Origin: Vibrio sp. DW001 | GTDB lineage: Bacteria > Pseudomonadota > Gammaproteobacteria > Enterobacterales > Vibrionaceae | NCBI RefSeq assembly: GCF_029016285.1 | Contig: NZ_CP091975.1 | Coordinates: 2,666,001 to 2,730,000, forward strand | Length of the DNA stretch: 64,000 nt | Reading direction: 5' to 3' | Translations under genes and position numbers: made by a program | Shown here: positions 17,872-26,691 of the stretch, piece after piece | Layout of the letters: every line of letters starts with the position of its first letter | Numbering within the stretch: the stretch's first letter is position 1 | The notes under the pieces: model-generated | Seen by the model: the letters and a program-made list of their open reading frames with translations, nothing else | Databases searched by the model: none | What the model was told of the DNA's origin: nothing

Positions 17872-18765
17872 ATGAGCAATGTTGAGTTTGGTATTAGCCC
17901 TCTGACATGGACTAATGATGACATGCCTGAACTAGGCGGCGATATCCCTTTAGATACGTGCCTAAGTGAGATGGCTTTAGCAGGTTTTACAGGCACAGAA
18001 CTAGGTACTAAGTACCCACGCGATCCAGAAGTGCTGATCCCACTACTGCAAGGCCACGGATTAAATCTTGCGTCTGGCTGGTTCAGTGGTGGTTTGATGA
18101 CTAACACACCTGAACAAGAAATTGCGGCAATGCAAGATCACATCAAGTTGCTTAAAGCCGCTAACTGTAAAGCTATGGTTTACGGTGAAGTAAGTAACTC
18201 TGTTCACGGTGATATTAATAAGCCACTTTCTCAACGCGTGATTCTTTCAGACGCAGAGTGGAAAGCTTACGGTGCGAAACTAACAGAGGTCGCTGATTAC
18301 TTGCTAAATGAGCATGACATCAAGCTTTCTTACCACCATCACGTGGGTACTATTGTTGAAACAGAAGCAGACATTAACCGATTAATGGAAGCAACTGGCC
18401 CTTCAGTTCATCTAACTCTTGATACTGGCCACATCACATACGGTGGTGGTAATCCAGCAAACATGATTAAGCGCTGGGGTCACCGTATTGGTCACATGCA
18501 CTTTAAAGACCTACGCCTTGGCATTATGGAAACAGCTCGTTCTGCCGATAAATCATTCCTAAATGCAGTTCTCGACGGTGTCTTCACGGTTCCGGGTACT
18601 GGTGATGTGAACTACGACGATGTGTTCCAAGCGCTAAGCGATCGTGACTACAAAGGTTGGTTGCTTGTTGAAGCCGAGCAAGACCCTGCAAAAGCAAACC
18701 CACTGGAATACGCAACAATCGCGTACAAAAACATTAAAGAATATGCGGTGAAATACGCACTATAA
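17872..18765 (+). CDS. iolE: Myo-inosose-2 dehydratase
   Basis: IolE removes water from scyllo-inosose to give 3D-(3,5/4)-trihydroxycyclohexane-1,2-dione, the substrate of IolD. The 297-residue TIM-barrel protein carries the family segments FGISPLTWTNDD, LGTKYPRDP, SYHHHVGT, LTLDTGHITYGG, IGHMHFKD and LLVEAEQDP, the last three holding metal ligands. ATG 17872 is preceded by GGAG nine bases upstream; an in-frame TTG at 17848 is less likely. It is the first gene of the operon iolE-iolC-iolB-iolJ. Confidence 0.93.
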   Translation: MSNVEFGISPLTWTNDDMPELGGDIPLDTCLSEMALAGFTGTELGTKYPRDPEVLIPLLQGHGLNLASGWFSGGLMTNTPEQEIAAMQDHIKLLKAANCKAMVYGEVSNSVHGDINKPLSQRVILSDAEWKAYGAKLTEVADYLLNEHDIKLSYHHHVGTIVETEADINRLMEATGPSVHLTLDTGHITYGGGNPANMIKRWGHRIGHMHFKDLRLGIMETARSADKSFLNAVLDGVFTVPGTGDVNYDDVFQALSDRDYKGWLLVEAEQDPAKANPLEYATIAYKNIKEYAVKYAL

Positions 18766-18845
18766 GCGCAGCGTTAAATAGCGCTACTTCGATTGCAGGA
18801 GTAGTGCCATTATTTAATAACATTTGTGCGAATAAAGGATTAAAA

Positions 18846-19850
18846 ATGATAAAGGTTACTCTACAAGAAAATAAAAAATTGGATGCAATCGTTCTTGGTC
18901 GCGCAGGTGTGGACCTTTATGCACGAGAAGCAAACACAGATATTGTTGATATTTCTGGCTTTGAAAAATTTGTTGGTGGCTCAGCGGCAAACATCGCCGT
19001 AGCGATCAACCGTTTGGGCGCAAATGTTGGTTTTATTGGCTGTGTGGCAGATGACTCTTTTGGTCGTTATGTAAAAGGTTACATGACAGGTCAAGGCATC
19101 AACCTAGACGGCATGATGGTCGATGATTCAGGTTCGCGTACATCCGTTGCCTTTACTGAAATGAAGCCATCTAACTGTGATGTTCTGATTTACCGAAATA
19201 AAGCATCAGACTTGACGCTTAAGACAGAACAAGTTGATGAAAGCTACATTGCCAATAGCAAGATTCTGGTAGTTACAGGCACAGCACTCTCTGAGAGCCC
19301 AAGCCGAGAAGCAACGCTATTAGCGATGCAATATGCTCGCAAAAACAATGTATTAGTAGTAATGGATATCGACTATCGCCCTTATTCATGGCGCACAGAT
19401 GTAGATGCTTCTATTTACTATGGTATTGCAGCAAGTCTATCTGACATCGTGATCGGTAACCGTGAAGAGTTCGACATGATGGAAACGATCGTTGCTCCAA
19501 ATAATAAAGATGATGCTCAAACTGCTGAACGTTTCCTCGGTGGTAACACTCAAGTTGTTGTAATTAAAGCCGGTGAACTTGGCTCACGAGTTTACTGTGC
19601 AGATGGCACGCAATTTACTCAGGGTATCTTCCGAGTAGAAGCGAAAAAACCATTTGGTTCGGGTGACTCTTTTGCCGGAGCACTGATTTGGACACTGATT
19701 AATGGCGGTACACTACAGCAGGGAGCTTCGAATGGTTCTGCAGCTGCGGCGATTAACGTAAGCGGTACTAGCTGTACAGAAGCAATGCCAACAAAAGGCC
19801 AGCTAGAAGACTTTATGGCGACATTCACGCAAATGAATCGAGCAGACTAA
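18846..19850 (+). CDS. iolC: 5-dehydro-2-deoxygluconokinase (PfkB family)
   Basis: IolC phosphorylates 2-deoxy-5-keto-gluconate with ATP in the inositol pathway. The 334-residue ribokinase-fold protein has the PfkB motif 1 (VGGSAANIAVAINRLGA) and motif 2 with the catalytic Asp (KPFGSGDSFAGA). ATG 18846 with AAAGGA upstream is preferred to an upstream in-frame start at 18804. It follows iolE by 80 bases and precedes iolB by 18 bases, consistent with one operon. Substrate assignment rests on the neighbours because PfkB kinases are broad. Confidence 0.9.
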   Translation: MIKVTLQENKKLDAIVLGRAGVDLYAREANTDIVDISGFEKFVGGSAANIAVAINRLGANVGFIGCVADDSFGRYVKGYMTGQGINLDGMMVDDSGSRTSVAFTEMKPSNCDVLIYRNKASDLTLKTEQVDESYIANSKILVVTGTALSESPSREATLLAMQYARKNNVLVVMDIDYRPYSWRTDVDASIYYGIAASLSDIVIGNREEFDMMETIVAPNNKDDAQTAERFLGGNTQVVVIKAGELGSRVYCADGTQFTQGIFRVEAKKPFGSGDSFAGALIWTLINGGTLQQGASNGSAAAAINVSGTSCTEAMPTKGQLEDFMATFTQMNRAD

Positions 19851-19868
19851 TTTTTATAGGTAAAAAAA

Positions 19869-20714
19869 ATGGGAAAACACATTGCACCTTTCGATAATAA
19901 GAACCAACCAATTATCGATGTAAACGACGAGACAACACCACTATGTTACTTCAACTCAGTAAAGCTGACGCAAGGCGAGACTTTTACCCATCAAGTTGAT
20001 GGCTACGAGACCGTTATCGTACTTGCGGGTGGTACATGCGCAATCACAGTGAACGGTGAAACGTTCGATAATATTGGTAAGCGTACCAACATTTGGGAAG
20101 GTGACCCTGAATCTGTTTACGTACCTGTCGGTATGGAAGCAACAATTCAATGTGTTAGTGATACTGCTGACATTATGATTGCAGGAGGTAAATACGATGA
20201 AGTACTAGAGCCATTCACAGTTGTTCAGGGCGACGTGGATAAGATCCAGTACGGCTCAGATGACACTAAAACGCACCGCAAGATTAAGCATGTTTTAGGT
20301 CAATCCAACGCTGACAAACGTGGTCGTTTATTAGTTAGTGAGCTATTCACTGTAGGCGCCGGTGGTTGGTCTGGTTTCCCTGCCCATAAACACGATTGCG
20401 AACGCGCCCCTATAGAAACGAACTATCAAGAAGTTTACCAGTTCCAATTTAACCCAGGCCAAGGCTTTGGTGCACAGTTCCTTTACGAGCACGAAGATGA
20501 TTGCGGTCCGGTATACCACGTTAAATCTGGCAGTGTTATTGCAATTGATAAAGGCTACCACCCAAGCGTTGCCGCACCTGGATATGAGATGTACTACTTC
20601 ACAATCATTGTGGGTGAGAAGTCTAAATCACTGATCCAATACTTTGACCCGCATCATGAGTACCAAGTGCATACGATTCCGGGCATCAAAGACATGGTCA
20701 GTAAGTTTAAATAA
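19869..20714 (+). CDS. iolB: 5-deoxy-glucuronate isomerase
   Basis: IolB converts the IolD ring-opening product to 2-deoxy-5-keto-gluconate. The 281-residue bicupin has the C-terminal cupin metal residues visible in GFPAHKHD followed by EVYQFQF (His, His, Glu) and a later His near YHPSVAAPGYEMYY, typical of IolB/KduI. Length is near the family norm (about 270). The operon position between iolC and iolJ supports the call; 19 bases separate it from iolJ. Confidence 0.93.
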   Translation: MGKHIAPFDNKNQPIIDVNDETTPLCYFNSVKLTQGETFTHQVDGYETVIVLAGGTCAITVNGETFDNIGKRTNIWEGDPESVYVPVGMEATIQCVSDTADIMIAGGKYDEVLEPFTVVQGDVDKIQYGSDDTKTHRKIKHVLGQSNADKRGRLLVSELFTVGAGGWSGFPAHKHDCERAPIETNYQEVYQFQFNPGQGFGAQFLYEHEDDCGPVYHVKSGSVIAIDKGYHPSVAAPGYEMYYFTIIVGEKSKSLIQYFDPHHEYQVHTIPGIKDMVSKFK

Positions 20715-20733
20715 CATTGTAATAGGAACTTAT

Positions 20734-21561
20734 ATGTTAGTAAGCCTAAATGAGATTTTACCGGATGCCGCGACGTCAAATTCCGCCGTACCCTGTTTTA
20801 ATGTGTTTGGCTATGAAGACGCTAAAGCGGTAGTGGAAGCTGCTGAAGAAGCGAAAAAGCCAGTCATTCTAGCTTGTAATAAAGATGTAATTGATTTCTA
20901 CGGTCCTCGGGATGCAGCGAACCTGTTCCGTTGCATGGCAGAAGAAAGCTCACAGAAAATCGTTCTTCATCTCGATCACACCTATGAAGAAGAGATCATC
21001 TACCAAGCGATCAAAGCTGGTTTTAGCTCAGTGATGTTTGATGGCTCTCAATTGCCGTTGGAAGAAAACATTCGCAGAACGAAAGCTGTTGCTCAAGTTG
21101 CTCACGCGTGTGGTGTTTCAGTAGAGGGTGAAATTGGTTCAGTTCCTTATGAAGAAGGTCGTGACCACATTAAGTCCATCCTAACTAATGCTGAAGAAGC
21201 ACAGAGATATTCGCAAGAGAGTGACTTGGATTGTATGGCACTTTCAGTGGGGAATATTCACCGCTTAACCGAGAAAACGAGCGTGATTGATTTTGGGCTG
21301 CTTGACCGCGTGGAGTCTCTTGTGGATAAACCACTTGTGATTCACGGTACAAGCGGCATTAAAGATGAAGACATTCTCGCTCTCAAACGTACTCGCGTTT
21401 CCAAGTTCAATATTGGTACTTGCCTAAGACAAGCACTGGGTAACAACTTAAGACGCTATATGAATGAAGAAGTGAATAAGTTTGACCGTTTGTATTTTAT
21501 GAAAAAAGCGATGCCTCACGTGCGCGAAGAAGCGCTAAAAAACATCGAATTACTTTCGTAG
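20734..21561 (+). CDS. iolJ: Class II aldolase, 6-phospho-5-dehydro-2-deoxy-D-gluconate aldolase
   Basis: IolJ splits the IolC product into dihydroxyacetone phosphate and malonate semialdehyde. The 275-residue class II zinc aldolase shows the catalytic Asp/zinc-His segment VLHLDHTYEEE, SVEGEIGSVP and the second zinc-His VIHGTSGIKDED, then the phosphate-binding KFNIGT. The start at 20734 (AGGA 10 bases upstream) is favoured over the longer frame overlapping iolB. Fructose- or tagatose-bisphosphate aldolases are close relatives, but the operon context argues for IolJ. Confidence 0.88.
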   Translation: MLVSLNEILPDAATSNSAVPCFNVFGYEDAKAVVEAAEEAKKPVILACNKDVIDFYGPRDAANLFRCMAEESSQKIVLHLDHTYEEEIIYQAIKAGFSSVMFDGSQLPLEENIRRTKAVAQVAHACGVSVEGEIGSVPYEEGRDHIKSILTNAEEAQRYSQESDLDCMALSVGNIHRLTEKTSVIDFGLLDRVESLVDKPLVIHGTSGIKDEDILALKRTRVSKFNIGTCLRQALGNNLRRYMNEEVNKFDRLYFMKKAMPHVREEALKNIELLS

Positions 21562-21589
21562 TTTATAATTGGTAGTGAATGAGTCAGAT

Positions 21590-21621
21590 AAAGAAATGGT
21601 GGAGACATCATTTCTTTTTTT
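21590..21621 (+). terminator. Partial terminator between iolJ and MFS transporter
   Basis: AAAGAAATG pairs with CATTTCTTT and is followed by TTTTT. It lies just ahead of the transporter's ribosome site, so some read-through is likely. Confidence 0.6.
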
Positions 21622-21637
21622 ATAATGAAGGTTCGAA

Positions 21638-22843
21638 ATGGAAAACAGTTCCAAAAAAGTAATTGCGTTACTCTCTGCTGTTTTTATGACTTGGGGAGTA
21701 ATAACCTCGGCAAATGCGGTTTTAGTACCGTATTTTAAAGATATTTTTGCGCTGAACTATCAGCAATCCATGCTGGTACAGGTTGCCTTTTATCTTGCGC
21801 CTTTTGTCGCTTGTATTCCAACTTCTATATTGATGAACTCAAAAGGATACAAAAAGACGTTATTGTATTCTTTAATGTCGACAGTGATCGGTTCAATCTT
21901 GTTTTATATTATGTTTAGCATGCACTCGTATGCTGGCGTTCTAGTGGCTATTTTCATCATTGCTGTTGGAATTGCCGCAATGCAAGTGGTCGCCAATCCA
22001 TATATTATCAAACTTACACCACAGATCTCATCGGTAAAGATCTTAACCTTCACCTCGTCCATTAATTCTTTGGGTACTGTAATCGCGCCCGTTGGTATAG
22101 GAGTGATTCTAGCAACAATGGGCCTCGCTAATATCTATTTGGTAATGGCGCTGCTAATTGCACTACTGGCCTTTCAGATTCATCGTACTAACATTCAAGA
22201 TTTCACCTATGCGAAAAATAGCTCTGCATTTACTCCGTTAAAAGCTTTGCGCCATCATCGTGAGTTTATCATTGGTGCGATGGCTATCTTTACCTACGTG
22301 GGTATTGAGGTAGCGATTGGCACACTGACGATCAGTTACCTTCATGACCCCGAAGTTGGCAATATCTCGATGGCGAAAGCAACGGCTATGCTTAGCATCT
22401 ACTGGGCATGCGCCATGGCAGGCCGATTTGGCTACAGCATAATCGCAGATAAAGTGAACCCTACAGTATCATTAATGGTGTCGGCAACAGTTGCATGTGG
22501 CCTACTTTTATTTGCAATTCATAGCCAAAGCTTCATTGGTGGTGTCGCCTTAATTGCGATTGGTTTGTGCAATTCATTCATTCATCCGGTTATTTTTGCT
22601 ACCTCCATAAAGAAACTAGGATCATTGACAGGATTAGGGGCTGCCATTTTGATCATGTGTAATATTGGTGGTGGCGTTGTCCCACTAATACAGGCAAGCG
22701 TGATTGACATGACGGACATTGCAACCAGTTACTACGTGCCTCTGATTGGTTATATTGTTATTGCTTGTTATACAATAAGTGTACGGTACTTCAGAAATAG
22801 CCCCCAATGGTTGGACACACAAGCTAATTCCATAAGTAGTTGA
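21638..22843 (+). CDS. MFS sugar transporter, FHS/FucP-like
   Basis: A 401-residue major facilitator with 12 predicted helices. The family-like features are AVFMTWGVITSANAVLVPYFK in helix 1 and PYIIKLTP after helix 4, as in fucose:proton symporters (FHS family). It ends the plus-strand iol run and probably carries an inositol, an inositol derivative or a related sugar; the substrate is inferred from position only. It has GAAGG upstream of ATG 21638. The sequence after it is a mobile-element scrap, so it marks the right limit of the intact iol locus. Confidence 0.75.
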   Translation: MENSSKKVIALLSAVFMTWGVITSANAVLVPYFKDIFALNYQQSMLVQVAFYLAPFVACIPTSILMNSKGYKKTLLYSLMSTVIGSILFYIMFSMHSYAGVLVAIFIIAVGIAAMQVVANPYIIKLTPQISSVKILTFTSSINSLGTVIAPVGIGVILATMGLANIYLVMALLIALLAFQIHRTNIQDFTYAKNSSAFTPLKALRHHREFIIGAMAIFTYVGIEVAIGTLTISYLHDPEVGNISMAKATAMLSIYWACAMAGRFGYSIIADKVNPTVSLMVSATVACGLLLFAIHSQSFIGGVALIAIGLCNSFIHPVIFATSIKKLGSLTGLGAAILIMCNIGGGVVPLIQASVIDMTDIATSYYVPLIGYIVIACYTISVRYFRNSPQWLDTQANSISS

Positions 22844-22926
22844 TCTATCTTATACAGCGGCCTTCTTCATCCATGCAGAACCGTATGCCATGTTCAAGTA
22901 AGGCTTGAGTGAATGATCCGCACCAG

Positions 22927-23346
22927 AAGTTTTGGACACTGAGTTAAGTACAATCACTAACGAGGTGGACGATTTGGTCGTATATTATCCATTGCACATT
23001 CTTATCTTGTAAAACCCGTGGATTCCATATACGAAGTAGGTGGCTGCCTTTTTTACAATATCTAGCTCTTCAGCTTGTTCGGCCAGTTGTCGTTTAAGTT
23101 TGGCTACTTCAACGGCAAGATTTTTTTCTCTTTGGCTAGAACTGGTGTCTTTCGTTGCAGCTTTACACCAGCCGTAGATTTGAGATTCATGTAGCGAGAG
23201 CTGTTTTGCGGTGGCAGCTACACCTACTTTCTCTGCTAGCCTCAGAGCTTCGGCTTTGAATTCAGGAGAGTGGAGAATACGTTTCTTCTTGTTTGTCATG
23301 GTTCACCTCGTTAGTGATTGTACTCACTTAACGCAGTGTCCAAAAC
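22927..23346. mobile_element. IS3-type remnant bounded by inverted copies of its own end
   Basis: The ~45-base ends at 22927-22971 and 23302-23346 are inverted copies (AGTTTTGGACACTG..., AATCACTAACGAGGTG). The right copy is the upstream end of the orfA on the minus strand. The left copy is the same upstream end, not the normal downstream end, so this is a rearranged product of two copies or a MITE-like derivative. No orfB remains. Confidence 0.65.
22985..23299 (-). pseudogene. IS3-family OrfA, 3'-altered
   Basis: The 104-codon frame begins MTNKKKRILHSPEFKAEALRL, a helix-turn-helix typical of IS3-family OrfA, followed by a leucine-zipper-like helix (EVAKLKRQLAEQAEELDIVKK). Intact OrfAs of this group end soon after ELDIVKKAATYFAK; here the tail VYGIHGFYKIRMCNG looks like read-through into foreign sequence. 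No orfB or -1 frameshift window follows, so the transposase cannot be made. Confidence 0.75.
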
Positions 23347-23373
23347 TACTGGTTCAGATCATTGGCAGGTGCT

Positions 23374-23406
23374 ATCACTGACTATACATACAGCGTAGTC
23401 AGTGAT
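23374..23406. other. Perfect 11-bp hairpin of unclear role
   Basis: ATCACTGACTA pairs with TAGTCAGTGAT around an 11-base loop, between the IS3 remnant and the antitoxin-like frame. It has TGATTATTTT on the plus-strand side, so may act as a weak terminator. Confidence 0.4.
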
Positions 23407-23448
23407 TGATTATTTTCCAGATTCAAATACGTGTGTAAGATGCTTTTC

Positions 23449-23881
23449 CTACACTAACCTGTCATAGTAACAAACTTTATTGTCTTCCGACAGTATGGCT
23501 TCCGCAGGCGTACAACTTAAATCTGTATCTTGCGCGGTAAGCCATTGAAAGACACCATAATCGTTTATGCCTTGCAGTATCTGGAAGAGATCGGGGACTA
23601 CTTTAACGATGCCTCTGCCTATAGTAGAGAATTGAAAAGCTGGAATTTTTAAATTGTTATCATCACCGAAGGAAAACGCAAACAACTGGTTTTCTAGTTT
23701 TTTTTTCTTAATAATCTCAATTGGATCAGTTGTGCGAGAATAGCCAAGACACGCTATTGCTTCATCTGGAGTGACAAGTACGAACTTGGTTATAAGGGAT
23801 TCAATACCACTTAGTTGTTTTTTTATTAATAACTGAGTTGTATCTTCAGGCTTAGTGATCGAAATTTTTTTTTGAAATCAT
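23449..23881 (-). pseudogene. Xre/MbcA/ParS-type antitoxin-like protein, frame broken at a poly-A tract
   Basis: The minus-strand frame is open from the stop at 23449 upstream to about 23878 and reads a family-like layout. An N-terminal helix-turn-helix-like part (LVTPDEAIACLGYSRTTDP) is followed by IPAFQF, then VVPDLFQILQG, GVFQWLT and TPAEAILS, resembling the C-terminal toxin-binding domain of MbcA/ParS antitoxins. There is no normal start in that frame. Possible ATGs at 23879-23881 and just upstream are out of frame by one or two bases, separated by an A9 run (23865-23873). A second A9 run lies at 23698-23706. One base more or less in the first run would restore an ATG-started protein of about 145 residues. 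No partner toxin is visible. Family call is from motif memory. Confidence 0.45.
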
Positions 23882-24249
23882 TAGGCATAAATCCGCTCAC
23901 ATATTTTTATAGACTCTATGGTAACGGCTTACGCCTAAGTTTGCTCGTATATAGTCGCGATGATCTATCAGATGGTTTGATATTAACTGGAGAACTACTA
24001 AAGGCTAATCATTTTGTTCAAAGGCATACCAATAGATACAATAGCAATCGCTAATACTTATGGTAATGCTTTTAATAAAACAGTTGGGTTGAATATTTAT
24101 TCACAGAAACCGAATATCAGAAAGCGTTTATACTTTGAGTTGGTCACATATAATTAATTGACAGTCGTCAAAACATAAGGGGCAGGAAATGAAAAAATAA
24201 CAAGCTAATTATCAATACGTTAAGGGTGTATACTTCAAGTTTGACAATA

Positions 24250-24354
24250 TCAGTCAATGGATAAAAAACACTTACCGCATCCGTCACAGAGAGATTCCCA
24301 CTCACTTTCTGTCATTTCTTCTAGAGATTTTTCTTGCCAAAATGCGTTTGTCAT
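24250..24354 (-). pseudogene. ycgN: ycgN (UPF0260) 5' fragment
   Basis: A 34-codon frame from ATG 24354 reads [19 protein letters not shown] and then SLCDGCGKC. That is the conserved N-terminus of the YcgN/UPF0260 cysteine-cluster proteins of about 145 residues. It then diverges (FLSID) and stops. The remaining three quarters are gone, so the accessory scrap at 22.9-24.25 kb replaced the 3' part of this core gene. The normal upstream end faces the ykgJ-like gene. Confidence 0.75.
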
Positions 24355-24489
24355 TGAAGTCTACTTAATTTCTATTTGGGCGGGTTTTATACCCCTACAC
24401 CTGTAAAAGTGCAAGAAAATAGTTGCTGAATGGCAAAGGGACTTTTGTTACTATCGCGCTCCGTTTTATCATTATATAAAGGGTTAGGT

Positions 24490-24738
24490 ATGGAGTGTCG
24501 ATTAGGTTGTGGCGCATGCTGCATCGCCCCAAGTATATCTTCATCGATTCCAGGAATGGAGAATGGTAAACCCGCAGGTGTTCGCTGCATTCAGTTAGAC
24601 AACAACAACCTTTGCAAGTTATTTGGTCGTTCTGAACGGCCTAAAGTCTGCCATGACTTTAAAGCCTGCCCTTCACTGTGCGGCAAATCAAACCAAGAAG
24701 CGTTCGAGAATATCCAAGAACTAGAGCGGCTTACTTAA
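24490..24738 (+). CDS. YkgJ-family cysteine-cluster protein
   Basis: An 82-residue protein starting [16 protein letters not shown], with CxxCC-type and later [20 protein letters not shown] cysteines. This is the pattern of the YkgJ/UPF0153 family, thought to bind zinc or iron-sulfur. The start at 24490 has GGG nine bases upstream; an in-frame ATG at 24430 would add a hydrophobic stretch not expected in the family. Biochemical role is unknown. It is followed by aqpZ on the same strand, 185 bases on. Confidence 0.75.
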   Translation: MECRLGCGACCIAPSISSSIPGMENGKPAGVRCIQLDNNNLCKLFGRSERPKVCHDFKACPSLCGKSNQEAFENIQELERLT

Positions 24739-24923
24739 AGCACTCCCTTTCGGGTTCTGCTTTAGTTCAAAAACTAAATAAATCAGCACAATTTTTCTTA
24801 TTTATTGGAATCTACACATTAATTAGCATTTACTTTCGCTATCGCTTCCATAATGCCAACGCAAAACTACTCGTTAATGTCTATAGTTCTCATGTTATTT
24901 ATCTGAATTTAAAGGCTATTAAT

Positions 24924-25616
24924 ATGAATAAGTACATTGCTGAACTGTTTGGCACATTTTGGTTGGTCCTTGGCGGTTGCGGCAGTGCTGTATTGGCCGC
25001 CGCATTCCCTGATGTAGGCATTGGCTTACTTGGGGTTTCTCTTGCCTTCGGTTTAACCGTACTCACCATGGCCTACGCAATAGGGCATATATCTGGTTGT
25101 CACCTTAACCCTGCGGTATCTATTGGGTTGTGGGCGGGTGGACGGTTTGAAGCAAAAGAACTTATGCCATACATTATTTCACAAGTTATTGGTGGTGTGC
25201 TTGCAGGAGGGGTTTTATTTATTATCGCTTCTGGTCAACCTGGATTTGATGCTGTCGCGTCTGGATTTGCAGCAAATGGTTACGGAGAACACTCTCCTGG
25301 TCAGTATTCCATCATGTCAGCACTCGTTATTGAAGTCGTTATGACCATGATGTTTCTTGTCGTCATATTAGGTGCGACCGATAATCGAGCCCCTGCTGGT
25401 TTTGCCCCTATTGCTATCGGTTTATGCCTGACATTGATTCACCTAATTAGTATTCCCGTCACAAACACGTCGGTGAACCCCGCTCGAAGCACTGGTGTCG
25501 CGTTGTATACAGGTGATTGGGCAATGTCACAGCTCTGGCTTTTCTGGGTCGCCCCTATTATTGGCGCAGTTCTCGGGGCGATGGTTTATAGGGTAATCAG
25601 TAAAGAAGAGAGTTAA
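24924..25616 (+). CDS. aqpZ: Aquaporin Z
   Basis: A 230-residue water channel with six membrane helices and both half-helix signatures: NPAVS at 62-66 and NPARS in the C-terminal half. The [10 protein letters not shown] segment and the selectivity-filter residues expected of AqpZ are present. ATG 24924 with AAAGG upstream is chosen; the open frame extends upstream to 24678 but that part is not family-like. A strong terminator follows directly, between it and convergent recR. Confidence 0.95.
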   Translation: MNKYIAELFGTFWLVLGGCGSAVLAAAFPDVGIGLLGVSLAFGLTVLTMAYAIGHISGCHLNPAVSIGLWAGGRFEAKELMPYIISQVIGGVLAGGVLFIIASGQPGFDAVASGFAANGYGEHSPGQYSIMSALVIEVVMTMMFLVVILGATDNRAPAGFAPIAIGLCLTLIHLISIPVTNTSVNPARSTGVALYTGDWAMSQLWLFWVAPIIGAVLGAMVYRVISKEES

Positions 25617-25633
25617 GTTGACACTTAAATAGT

Positions 25634-25661
25634 AAGGGTTGCCAATCGGCAACCCTTTTTT
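25634..25661. terminator. Terminator between aqpZ and recR
   Basis: AAGGGTTGCC pairs with GGCAACCCTT around AATC, followed by TTTTTA on the plus strand. It abuts the recR stop on the other strand. Confidence 0.88.
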
Positions 25662-26259
25662 ATAGTTTTTGTCTGCCAAGCAATGAGTGGGACAGGGTTG
25701 TACCATCCACAAATTCAAGCTCACCACCAACCGGCACGCCATGAGCAATCCGGCTAGCATTTACACTGTGAGCATGGCAAAGCTCTGCGATGTAGTGTGC
25801 AGTGGCCTCACCTTCAACCGTGGGGTTAGTCGCAAGAATAACCTCATTGATGTTGCCTCTCTGTAGGCGGTAATCCAATACATCTAATCCAATATCACTA
25901 GGGCCTATACCATCCAAAGGCGACAGATGCCCCATCAATACAAAGTAACGTCCAGAAAACTGTCCTGTTGCTTCTACAGCGGCAATATCTGCAGGGCTTT
26001 CAACCACGCAAAGCAAACCGTTTTCTTGACGTTTGACATTGGTACATATGTGGCAAGTCTCCTCCTCCGTAAAGGTTCGGCACTCACTACAATGGCCTAT
26101 CTCTGTCATTGCTTTGGACAAGGCGTCAGCAAGCTGTATGCCACCCTTTCGATTTCTCTGTAACAAATGAAAGGCCATACGTTGTGCCGACTTAGGGCCA
26201 ACCCCAGGCAGACACCGTAAGGCCTCCATCAATTGTTCCAGCATTTGACTGGTTCGCAT
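25660..26259 (-). CDS. recR: Recombination mediator RecR
   Basis: RecR works with RecF/RecO to load RecA on gapped DNA. The 199-residue protein has the helix-hairpin-helix region ([17 protein letters not shown], about 17-33), a Cys4 zinc finger ([16 protein letters not shown]) and a Toprim domain ([18 protein letters not shown]) followed by GIGPSDIGL. Length is typical. It is the last gene of apt-dnaX-ybaB-recR, 19 bases after ybaB. Confidence 0.97.
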   Translation of the reverse strand: MRTSQMLEQLMEALRCLPGVGPKSAQRMAFHLLQRNRKGGIQLADALSKAMTEIGHCSECRTFTEEETCHICTNVKRQENGLLCVVESPADIAAVEATGQFSGRYFVLMGHLSPLDGIGPSDIGLDVLDYRLQRGNINEVILATNPTVEGEATAHYIAELCHAHSVNASRIAHGVPVGGELEFVDGTTLSHSLLGRQKL

Positions 26260-26278
26260 AAATATCGTCTATTTATAC

Positions 26279-26611
26279 TTAGAAAGGCATTTTCATACCT
26301 GGTGGTAACTGCATACCACCAGTTACTGATGCCATTTTCTCTTTTTGCGTCTCTTCAACACGGCGAGCCGCATCATTGAAAGCCGCTGCAATTAAATCTT
26401 CTAGCATTTCTTTGTCGTCTTCCATCAAGCTTTCATCGATATCTACACGACGTACGCTGTGAGAACCTGTAATAGTTATTTTAACAAGGCCAGCGCCAGA
26501 CTCACCAGTGATTTCCATCTTTGCGATTTCTTCTTGAAGCTTTTGCATACGATCTTGCATCTGCTGGGCTTGCTTCATCATGTTGCCCATACCGCCTTTA
26601 CCACCAAACAT
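26279..26611 (-). CDS. ybaB: YbaB/EbfC nucleoid-associated protein
   Basis: A 110-residue DNA-binding protein of the YbaB/EbfC family, with N-terminal [19 protein letters not shown] and the conserved core [18 protein letters not shown]. These small dimeric proteins bind DNA and are almost always placed between dnaX and recR, as here. Translation probably starts at ATG 26611 behind an AGAGA sequence. Confidence 0.96.
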   Translation of the reverse strand: MFGGKGGMGNMMKQAQQMQDRMQKLQEEIAKMEITGESGAGLVKITITGSHSVRRVDIDESLMEDDKEMLEDLIAAAFNDAARRVEETQKEKMASVTGGMQLPPGMKMPF

Positions 26612-26691
26612 TTTGTTTCTCTCTGGTTAAGTTGATTAATGTCGATTCACGTCTAATTAAATATGGGGTCAATTACAGTATCTTCAACCCT

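Noticed and set aside
24678..24923. N-terminal extension of aqpZ
   Set aside because: The extra 82 codons are unlike aquaporins and overlap the end of the YkgJ-like gene; ATG 24924 has a ribosome site.
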